Shown: one piece after another, positions 23,167 to 29,121 of the stretch
Position numbering within the stretch: position 1 is the first letter of the stretch
How the letters are laid out: each line of letters starts with the position of its first letter
Assembly (NCBI GenBank): GCA_045532055.1
Contig: JAZSFF010000029.1
Location: forward strand, 1 to 30,808
Length of the DNA stretch: 30,808 nucleotides
Direction of reading: 5' to 3'
Source of the DNA: SIG440 sp045532055
GTDB taxonomy: Bacteria > Bacillota > Clostridia > Monoglobales > Monoglobaceae
Notes under the pieces: generated by a model
Told to the model about the DNA's origin: nothing
Databases searched by the model: none
What the model saw: only the letters and a program-made list of their open reading frames with translations
Made by a program: the position numbers and the translations under genes

Positions 23167-24153
23167 ATGAGTATAAGGATTGGAATTTATGGTTACGGAA
23201 ACCTTGGACGGGGTATTGAATGTGCCATACGCCAGAATCCTGATATGGAGCTTGTGGCGGTATTTACACGCCGTGACCCGTCAACCATAGAAATAAAAAC
23301 TGATGGAGTCAGGGTGTGTCATGTTGATGAAGCGCAGAAAATGACAGACAAGATTGATGTTATGATTCTTTGTGGGGGAAGCGCCAAAGACCTGCCGGAG
23401 CAAACACCCATGCTTGCAAAGTTATACAATGTAATTGATAGTTTTGATACTCATGCCAAGATTCCTCAGCACTTTGAGAATGTTGATAAGGCAGCAAAAG
23501 ATGCAGGGAATGTGGCGATAATTTCGGTAGGTTGGGACCCAGGAATGTTTTCTCTCAACAGAATGTATGCAGGTGCTGTTTTGCCTGATGGAAAGGATTA
23601 TACGTTTTGGGGCAAGGGCGTAAGTCAGGGTCATTCTGATGCAATCCGCAGAATTGACGGAGTCCTTGATGCAAAGCAATATACAATCCCTGTTGAGAAA
23701 GCACTGGATGCAGTTAGAAGCGGAGAAAACCCCGAACTTACCACAAGAGAAAAACATATACGTGAGTGTTTTGTGGTAGTTGAAGAAGGTGCGGATAAAG
23801 TCAGAATAGAGAATGAAATTAAAACCATGCCCAACTACTTTGCAGATTATGATACAATTGTTCATTTTATCTCCCAGGAGGAACTTGACCGTGACCATAG
23901 TGGCATTCCTCATGGAGGGCTTGTTATCCGAAGTGGAAGAACGGGTGAAAAGCTTGAAAACAACCATATAATTGAATACAGTCTTAAACTTGATTCCAAT
24001 CCTGACTTTACAGCATCAGTTATCACAGCATACGCACGTGCGGCATATAAACTCAGTCAGTTAGGGGACAGTGGTTGCAAGACAGTATTTGATATTGCAC
24101 CGGGGCTCTTGAGCCCTAAATCAGCAGATGAACTTCGCCGTGAACTACTTTAA
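23167..24153 (+). CDS. ddh: meso-Diaminopimelate dehydrogenase
   Basis: A 328-residue NADPH enzyme that forms meso-diaminopimelate from tetrahydrodipicolinate in one reductive amination step, bypassing the succinylase, acetylase or aminotransferase routes. It shows the N-terminal Rossmann motif GIYGYGNLGRG, VFTRRDP, a CGGSAKDLPEQTP segment, DSFDTHAKIP, the SVGWDPGMFSLNR signature and GKGVSQGHSDA. Length fits the family. Together with dapA and lysA in this window it points to the dehydrogenase pathway for lysine and cell-wall DAP; dapB is not in the window. The start has a GAAAGG site, its own promoter and its own terminator. Confidence 0.96.
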   Translation: MSIRIGIYGYGNLGRGIECAIRQNPDMELVAVFTRRDPSTIEIKTDGVRVCHVDEAQKMTDKIDVMILCGGSAKDLPEQTPMLAKLYNVIDSFDTHAKIPQHFENVDKAAKDAGNVAIISVGWDPGMFSLNRMYAGAVLPDGKDYTFWGKGVSQGHSDAIRRIDGVLDAKQYTIPVEKALDAVRSGENPELTTREKHIRECFVVVEEGADKVRIENEIKTMPNYFADYDTIVHFISQEELDRDHSGIPHGGLVIRSGRTGEKLENNHIIEYSLKLDSNPDFTASVITAYARAAYKLSQLGDSGCKTVFDIAPGLLSPKSADELRRELL

Positions 24154-24162
24154 ATTAAATAT

Positions 24163-24189
24163 AAAAAGCCCGGAAAACCGGGCTTTTTT
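24163..24189 (+). terminator. Terminator of ddh
   Basis: Perfect 11-bp AAAAAGCCCGG/CCGGGCTTTTT stem with an AAAA loop and a T-run. Confidence 0.95.
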
Positions 24190-24249
24190 GTTGCCCGTAA
24201 CCAAAAACGAGAGAATGAATATAATAAAACAAAAGGGTTGGTGGTATAA

Positions 24250-24420
24250 ATGTTGAGGAAGAAAAGATGCTGTCAAGCACGTCCCTGTGGATTGGGTTTT
24301 TTTATGATAGCTATAGGCTTGGGATTATTTATGGCGTATGTTATACCCAGATATCTTTTGATAACCCTTTTGGGTTTGGTATTCATTGGGACGGGAATTT
24401 GTATGTTGGTAAAAAGGTGA
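24250..24420 (+). CDS. 56-residue two-helix membrane protein
   Basis: A short gene (ATG 24250, TGA 24418-24420). The product starts with a basic, Cys-containing head (MLRKKRCCQARPCG), followed by two hydrophobic segments (about residues 14-31 and 36-53) separated by a short PRY turn, and ends KR. Both ends are positively charged, so both probably face the cytoplasm. It lies 18 bases ahead of the SpoVM-like gene and downstream of the ddh terminator. A TATAAT (24220-24225) with only a weak -35 precedes it. Codon use and the tidy hydrophobic pattern support a real gene, although its ribosome binding site (GGTGG-like) is weak. Small clostridial membrane proteins of this shape are common and uncharacterised; a sporulation role is inferred from its neighbour. 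Confidence 0.6.
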   Translation: MLRKKRCCQARPCGLGFFMIAIGLGLFMAYVIPRYLLITLLGLVFIGTGICMLVKR

Positions 24421-24438
24421 TAGAAAGGGGAGATTTTT

Positions 24439-24522
24439 TTGAAAATAGTTGTTGTAAAAGCCCCAAAATTTTTGCGGGGTATTTTGAAGAGCATTTTCAA
24501 AATAAAAAATGACGTAAATTAG
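24439..24522 (+). CDS. spoVM: Stage V sporulation protein SpoVM
   Basis: A 27-residue amphipathic peptide gene. The product's KAPKFLRGIL (residues 7-16) closely matches the SpoVM core KLPKFLGGIV of Bacillus, including Pro9, which is known to matter for its membrane placement. SpoVM sits on the curved outer forespore membrane and anchors the coat/cortex protein SpoIVA. It starts with TTG 24439, 7 bases after a strong GGGGAG site, and is too short for usual gene-calling cut-offs. A terminator follows. It is the clearest sign in the window that the organism makes endospores. Confidence 0.88.
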   Translation: MKIVVVKAPKFLRGILKSIFKIKNDVN

Positions 24523-24553
24523 ATTGAAAAGTACATAAACGAAAGCAAATTAA

Positions 24554-24596
24554 AAGAGACATAGATGCATCTTCATCTATGTCTCTTAATTTTTGT
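24554..24596. terminator. Bidirectional terminator between spoVM and rpmB
   Basis: Perfect 14-bp stem AAGAGACATAGATG (24554-24567) with CATCTATGTCTCTT (24574-24587), with T-rich flanks on both strands between converging genes. Confidence 0.9.
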
Positions 24597-24603
24597 TTGA
24601 ATA

Positions 24604-24792
24604 TTAAACAGCTCTCTGAACTTTACCAGATCTCAGACATCTTGAGCAAGCGTAAACCCTCTTGGGAGTACCATCAACAACTGCTCTAACCCTTCTGATA
24701 TTAGGCTTCCATGTTCTGTTTGAACGACGGTGTGAGTGAGAAACCTTGATTCCAAACTTCAATTCTTTTCCGCAAATTTCGCACTTTGCCAT
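24604..24792 (-). CDS. rpmB: 50S ribosomal protein L28
   Basis: A 62-residue ribosomal protein. It carries two CxxC pairs, CEIC near the start and CSRC near the end, so this is the zinc-binding (C+) version of L28. The conserved SHSHRRSNRTWKPNIRRVR core is present. The start is ATG 24792, preceded by AGGAGGTG; an upstream in-frame start would include that site. It has its own strong promoter and is monocistronic. Confidence 0.98.
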   Translation of the reverse strand: MAKCEICGKELKFGIKVSHSHRRSNRTWKPNIRRVRAVVDGTPKRVYACSRCLRSGKVQRAV

Positions 24793-24838
24793 TATATATA
24801 CACCTCCTAAGTACAAGCATAATCAATCAACTTAAAGT

Positions 24839-24867
24839 ATTATAACAGAAACTTTTGACTTTTGCAA
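24839..24867 (-). promoter_or_regulatory. Promoter of rpmB
   Basis: On the minus strand, TTGCAA (24862-24867), 17-base spacer, perfect TATAAT (24839-24844). Confidence 0.8.
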
Positions 24868-25026
24868 GAGCTTTTTATAAAAATTTTCAAAAAAATACCC
24901 TATGCTTGTATAAAAACCAAATAGAAAAAACAATAGTATAAAAAAAACATATTTTTGTATAAATATTTTCAAACATATTTATTATATAATAAAATCGAAG
25001 TGAATTTTATTGAAAGGAGAAACAGC

Positions 25027-26172
25027 ATGAAGTGTATTGTAAATGGAAAAGTTATTTTGAAATATGCTGTAGTTGAAAACTCAGCCATTATATTCGATGA
25101 AAAAATCAGAGAAATAACAGATATAAAAAATATAGACCTTTCACGGTATGAAGTTATTGATGCCCAGGGTAATTATGTATCCCCCGGACTTGTTGATATG
25201 CACATTCACGGATATCTTGGGGCAGATGTGTCAGATGGTGATGTTGATGGGATAAAGGTTATGTCAGAAGGCATTGCTAAAAACGGTGTTACTGCATGGT
25301 GCCCCACAACAATGACCGTTTCAAAAGCGGATATTGAAAAGGCCTTTGATGCTGTGAGAGAGGTTAAGAACAGTACCGAAGTTTATGGTGCAAGAATACT
25401 TGGTGTAAACAGCGAAGGACCTTTTATAAATGCGGCAAAAAAAGGTGCTCAGGCGGAGGAACATATTTTAACACCAGATGCAGACTTTATCCTTGAAAAC
25501 AAAGATATTATAAAGTTGTTTACTGTTGCTCCTGAAGTTGATGGTGCAAAGGAATGCATAGAAAAGGTTTCGGAAAAAAGCGATATTTTGATTTCAATGG
25601 GACATACAGATGCAAATTTTGAAGAAGCTATGGCCGGAGTTGAAAGCGGTGTAAGACACACCACCCATCTCTTCAATGCCATGACGGCACTCACCCACCG
25701 CAGTCCCGGTGTTGTAGGCGCAGCACTTTCATCGAACAAGGTGAGCACAGAGCTTATAGCAGATACTTTTCATGTAAATAAAGGTGTATTCAACCTGGTT
25801 GCAAAACTTAAAGAGGAAAAGCTGTGCCTGATTACCGACTGTATAAGGGCAGGTGGTATGCCTGATGGTGATTATACGTTAGGTGGACAGCCGTTACATA
25901 AAGAAGGAATTAAATGTCTGATGCCTGACGGAACAATTGCGGGCAGTGTTTTGAAACTTAATGAGGCGGTATATAATCTCTATGAAAATACAGACCTTGA
26001 AATTTATCAAGCAGTTGCTTGTGCATCACTTAATCCGGCAGTTGCATTGAACGAAGACAAAGAGATTGGTTCTTTGGAAACAGGAAAACGTGCCGATATT
26101 ATAATAGCTGATGAAAAATTCAATATACTCACAACAATATTGGGTGGAGAAATAATATATAAAGGAGAATAA
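25027..26172 (+). CDS. nagA: N-acetylglucosamine-6-phosphate deacetylase
   Basis: A 381-residue amidohydrolase that removes acetate from GlcNAc-6-phosphate, giving glucosamine-6-phosphate for glycolysis or cell-wall recycling. Metal and substrate motifs are GLVDMHIHGYLG, SEGPFINAAKKGAQ, MGHTDANFEEA, HTTHLFNAMTALTHRSPG, and the catalytic Asp in LITDCIRAGGMPDGDYTLGG. The start is ATG 25027, with AAGGAG (25015-25020 region) upstream; the AT-rich in-frame extension to 24955 lacks a ribosome binding site and covers the likely promoter. The next gene, a ROK-family protein, starts two bases after its stop, so the two are translationally close. Confidence 0.94.
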   Translation: MKCIVNGKVILKYAVVENSAIIFDEKIREITDIKNIDLSRYEVIDAQGNYVSPGLVDMHIHGYLGADVSDGDVDGIKVMSEGIAKNGVTAWCPTTMTVSKADIEKAFDAVREVKNSTEVYGARILGVNSEGPFINAAKKGAQAEEHILTPDADFILENKDIIKLFTVAPEVDGAKECIEKVSEKSDILISMGHTDANFEEAMAGVESGVRHTTHLFNAMTALTHRSPGVVGAALSSNKVSTELIADTFHVNKGVFNLVAKLKEEKLCLITDCIRAGGMPDGDYTLGGQPLHKEGIKCLMPDGTIAGSVLKLNEAVYNLYENTDLEIYQAVACASLNPAVALNEDKEIGSLETGKRADIIIADEKFNILTTILGGEIIYKGE

Positions 26173-26174
26173 TT

Positions 26175-27542
26175 ATGATTGCAAAACTTGAACCTGAATT
26201 TATGCCTATGGTAAAGGTTATACGCGACTTTAAAGACGCAGTAGCCAAGACGGAATCGCAAAAAATTATTATTGCGGTAGAAAGAAACGGTGGACTTATT
26301 GCTACATATGACCTTGATGTTTATAAGGAGAACACAGGTCATGACGAAGAAAATTACGGCATAGCAGAAAGAATTATAAAGACACTTCTTTGGGCAAAAG
26401 GCGGATATAAGGTTTATATTGCTGGTTCAAAGTATATTTATGAACGGATTGCTGATGATTACAGAGTTGGCGGTGCAAGAGAGTTTGACTTCAATTTTAT
26501 GGCACGTGTTTACGAAAAGCCATTTGAGGTTATTTATGTTGAAGATATAGCAAATGCACCGGCTGAGAACGATGTATCATCTCCTGTTGGTCGTCATCTT
26601 GACGGTTGCCGTATCGGTTTTGATGCAGGTGGCAGTGACAGAAAGGTTTCTGCTGTTGTTGATGGAGAAACTGTATATTCTGAAGAAGTAGTTTGGTTCC
26701 CCAAAACAGAGAGCGACCCCAAGTATCATTATGATGGCATATTAAATGCAATGAAGACAGCCGCATCACATATGCCCAGAGTTGATGCTATTGGTGTTTC
26801 TTCTGCGGGTGTTTATATTGACAACAAGATTATGGTGGCATCATTGTTTATAAAGGTGTCAGACGAAGATTTTGAAAAACATGTAAAAAATATGTATTTG
26901 GATGTTGCAAAAGAGATTGGTGATGTGCCTATTGAAGTTGCAAACGATGGTGATGTAACAGCTCTTGCAGGTGCCATGAGCCTTGAAGATAACAATGTTT
27001 TAGGTGTTGCCATGGGTACAAGTGAGGCAGCAGGTTATGTGGACAAGGACGGAAACATTACAGGCTGGCTCAATGAACTTGCCTTTGTTCCTGTTGATTT
27101 TAACAAAGGGGCTATGGTTGATGAATGGAGCGGTGATTATGGCTGCGGAGTTAAGTATTTCTCTCAGGATGCAGTTATAAAACTGGCTCCCAAAGCGGGA
27201 ATTGAACTTGATGAAAAACTTTCACCTGCTGAAAAGCTGAAAGTAGTACAAAACCTTATGGAACAGAATGACTGCCGTGCAGAGGCGATTTATGAAACCA
27301 TGGGTGTATATTTTGGTTATAGCATTGCTTATTATTCAATGTTCTATGATATAAAGCATGTGCTTATAATGGGCAGAGTTACAAGTGGTAACGGCGGAAC
27401 AATTATTCTTGACAAAGCCAATGAAGTGCTTAAAACAGAATTCCCTGAACTCTTTGCAAAAATGGAACTTCATATTCCTGACGAAAAGGCAAGAAGAGTG
27501 GGTCAGTCTGTTGCGGCAGCAAGCTTGCCCCAAATAAAATAA
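26175..27542 (+). CDS. Divergent ROK-family (sugar kinase-like) protein with N-terminal domain
   Basis: A 455-residue protein. The C-terminal two thirds look like a ROK/ASKHA sugar kinase: phosphate-1 motif DAGGSDRK (150-157), NDGDVTALAGA with the likely catalytic Asp (257-267), and the phosphate-2 loop AMGTSEAAGY (279-288). Residues 1 to about 142 form an extra alpha/beta domain that ordinary ROK kinases lack. The Cys/His zinc-binding cluster that marks most ROK proteins is not found. There is no helix-turn-helix, so it is not a NagC-type repressor. Being coupled to nagA, it may phosphorylate GlcNAc or a related amino sugar to feed NagA (inference). An AAAGGAG site lies in the last codons of nagA. 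Confidence 0.78.
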   Translation: MIAKLEPEFMPMVKVIRDFKDAVAKTESQKIIIAVERNGGLIATYDLDVYKENTGHDEENYGIAERIIKTLLWAKGGYKVYIAGSKYIYERIADDYRVGGAREFDFNFMARVYEKPFEVIYVEDIANAPAENDVSSPVGRHLDGCRIGFDAGGSDRKVSAVVDGETVYSEEVVWFPKTESDPKYHYDGILNAMKTAASHMPRVDAIGVSSAGVYIDNKIMVASLFIKVSDEDFEKHVKNMYLDVAKEIGDVPIEVANDGDVTALAGAMSLEDNNVLGVAMGTSEAAGYVDKDGNITGWLNELAFVPVDFNKGAMVDEWSGDYGCGVKYFSQDAVIKLAPKAGIELDEKLSPAEKLKVVQNLMEQNDCRAEAIYETMGVYFGYSIAYYSMFYDIKHVLIMGRVTSGNGGTIILDKANEVLKTEFPELFAKMELHIPDEKARRVGQSVAAASLPQIK

Positions 27543-27567
27543 AAGTATATTAATTAATATTTGGCAT

Positions 27568-27603
27568 AAAGGGACACCCGAAAAATTTCGAATGTCCCTT
27601 TTC
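27568..27603 (+). terminator. Terminator of the nagA operon
   Basis: AAAGGGACA (27568-27576) pairs with TGTCCCTTT (27593-27601), with an inner CGAAA/TTTCG stem, then TTTTCTG. Confidence 0.82.
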
Positions 27604-27618
27604 TGTTATAATTAAAAA

Positions 27619-27648
27619 CAAAAAATCCTGTCATAGGACAGGATTTTT
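27619..27648 (-). terminator. Terminator of tRNA-Leu
   Basis: On the minus strand, a perfect 12-bp stem AAAAATCCTGTC/GACAGGATTTTT with a 4-base loop and T-rich tail, 5 bases past the tRNA. Its left arm is identical to that of the tRNA-Pro terminator. Confidence 0.9.
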
Positions 27649-27652
27649 TTTC

Positions 27653-27739
27653 TGGTGCCGGTGATCGGGGTCGAACCGATACGGTATTGCTACCACAGGA
27701 TTTTGAGTCCAGCGCGTCTGCCAATTCCACCACACCGGC
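27653..27739 (-). tRNA. tRNA-Leu (anticodon CAA)
   Basis: An 87-base class II tRNA on the minus strand with acceptor stem GCCGGTG/CACCGGC, discriminator A and an encoded CCA. The D arm GTGGAATTGGCAGAC is typical of tRNA-Leu. The anticodon loop is CTCAAAA (anticodon CAA, reading TTG), the variable arm is long (TGGTAGCAATACC region), and the T arm is GGTTCGACCCC. The anticodon stem appears to contain one T-T mismatch. Confidence 0.95.
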
Positions 27740-27755
27740 ATTTAACACGAAATTG

Positions 27756-27784
27756 ATTATAACATACTCAAAAGAGTTTTGCAA
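27756..27784 (-). promoter_or_regulatory. Promoter of tRNA-Leu
   Basis: On the minus strand, TTGCAA (27779-27784), 17-base spacer, perfect TATAAT (27756-27761). It uses the same -35 sequence as the rpmB promoter. Confidence 0.8.
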
Positions 27785-27833
27785 GGGTTTTTCTAAAATT
27801 TTTCAAATTATTTACTGCTTTATATGTTGGGAC

Positions 27834-27862
27834 TTGATTGTTGGAGAAATATATGTTAGAAT
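27834..27862 (+). promoter_or_regulatory. Promoter of the cobalamin-riboswitch/ecf transcript
   Basis: TTGATT (27834-27839), 17-base spacer, TAGAAT (27857-27862), shortly before the riboswitch. Confidence 0.7.
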
Positions 27863-27885
27863 AACTGAAAAAGAATATAAGAATT

Positions 27886-28072
27886 GTTTTATGTTCCCAC
27901 GTCGGTTTTAATCAGCGTGGGCTAAGATGGAATCGTGTGAAATTCACGAGCGGTGCCGCCACCGTAAGCACGGAGTGCCTATTTCGTTGCAAAATTTTTG
28001 CAGTCACTGACCGGCAGGGTTGGGAAGACAGAAGTGGGATGTGATGATGTGCAAGTCGGGAGACATGCTTAA
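27886..28072 (+). ncRNA. Cobalamin (B12) riboswitch
   Basis: Conserved cobalamin-riboswitch pieces occur in order: GATGGAATCGTGTGAAATTC, GAGCGGTGCCGCCACCGTAA (the B12-box region), GGAGTGCC, CACTGACCGGCAGGGTTGGG, and the terminal AAGTCGGGAGACATGC. It should bind a cobalamin and lower expression of the downstream ECF transporter genes when vitamin B12 is plentiful. The terminator at 28162-28192 is the likely expression platform. The exact boundaries and the cobalamin form it prefers are not certain. Confidence 0.92.
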
Positions 28073-28161
28073 AACAAAAATACTACTACGGTATATATGG
28101 TGTGTATTTTAGTTGTGCAAGGAATGTTTTCGTTGTTTGCATACTCCAATTACAGAAAATC

Positions 28162-28200
28162 GGCTGTAACACCTTTGTGTTGCAGCCTTTTTGTTTTTTT
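28162..28200 (+). terminator. B12-riboswitch terminator
   Basis: 11-bp stem GGCTGTAACAC/GTGTTGCAGCC (one G-T pair), CTTT loop, then TTTTTGTTTTTTT, just before ecfT. Confidence 0.92.
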
Positions 28201-28224
28201 AAATTAATGAAAGGAGGAGATAAT

Positions 28225-29121
28225 GTGAAAAAAAACAGTGAATTTATAAACTATCATCCAGTTGTAAGTTTTATATACTTTGTTGCTGTAATCGGTTTTT
28301 CCATGTTTTTGATGAATCCCATATGCCTTGTTATATCATTGATATCGGCATTTGTTTATTCATTAGTTATTAATGGAAAGGGTACATTAAAATTAGGAGT
28401 ATATGGTATTTTGCCTATGATGATTGTTGCGGCTCTTGCAAATTCATTTTTCAATCATCAGGGCATGACGATTATTGCGTATTTTCCAAACGGCAATCCT
28501 TTGACACTGGAAGCGATAATCTACGGAATATTGGCAGCAACTATGATAGGAGCGGTTATATTTTGGTTTTCTTGCTACAACACCATTGTTACAGAGGACA
28601 AACTGATATATTTGTTTGGCAAGGTTATACCGGCAATGTCTTTGGTGATTTCCATGACTATGAGATTTGTGCCTCGGTTTAAAACCCATCTAAAACAAGT
28701 TGTGGACGCGCAAAAAGGCATAGGACGGGACGTGTCAAAAGGAAAGGCTTTAAAGAGAATAAAAATGGTAATGTCGGTTCTTTCCATAATGACAAGCTGG
28801 ATAATGGAAAATTCCCTGGAAACGGCAGCCAGCATGAAAGCCAGAGGCTATGGAATCCGGGGGAGGACAGCATTTTCGCTGTTCAAATTTACCAGACGTG
28901 ATATGGGTATGTTGATTTTTATTATCGGTGTATCAGCATATGTTTTGTTGGGAATTTTTGATGGAGGACTTAAATTCATATGTTTTCCCGGGTTTGAAAT
29001 GGCGGAGATTTCAGTTTTTTCAGCAAGTGTTTATGCTGCATATTTTATGTTGTGTACCACACCAATTTTTATAGAAGTTAGGATGAAATACAAATGGAAT
29101 GTTATAGAATCGAAAATTTAA
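28225..29121 (+). CDS. ecfT: ECF transporter transmembrane subunit EcfT
   Basis: A 298-residue membrane protein with several hydrophobic helices that couples the ATPases to a vitamin-binding S-component. The cytoplasmic coupling-helix motif is visible as AASMKARGYGIRGR, and ETAASMKARG matches the family's A-x-x-ARG-x-G signature. I place the start at GTG 28225, because AAGGAGGAGA (28211-28220) is the right distance upstream. The overlapping ATG at 28223 is followed at once by a stop, and longer upstream starts would run through the terminator hairpin. The riboswitch suggests cobalamin or a precursor as cargo. It overlaps the ATPase gene by 28 bases. Confidence 0.9.
   Translation: MKKNSEFINYHPVVSFIYFVAVIGFSMFLMNPICLVISLISAFVYSLVINGKGTLKLGVYGILPMMIVAALANSFFNHQGMTIIAYFPNGNPLTLEAIIYGILAATMIGAVIFWFSCYNTIVTEDKLIYLFGKVIPAMSLVISMTMRFVPRFKTHLKQVVDAQKGIGRDVSKGKALKRIKMVMSVLSIMTSWIMENSLETAASMKARGYGIRGRTAFSLFKFTRRDMGMLIFIIGVSAYVLLGIFDGGLKFICFPGFEMAEISVFSASVYAAYFMLCTTPIFIEVRMKYKWNVIESKI

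Noticed and set aside
23422..23967. Open frame of 181 codons on the minus strand inside ddh
   Set aside because: Antisense shadow of a clear ddh gene with no ribosome binding site or family likeness.
24955..25026. N-terminal extension of nagA
   Set aside because: Very AT-rich, with no ribosome binding site. ATG 25027 has AAGGAG and gives the normal family length.
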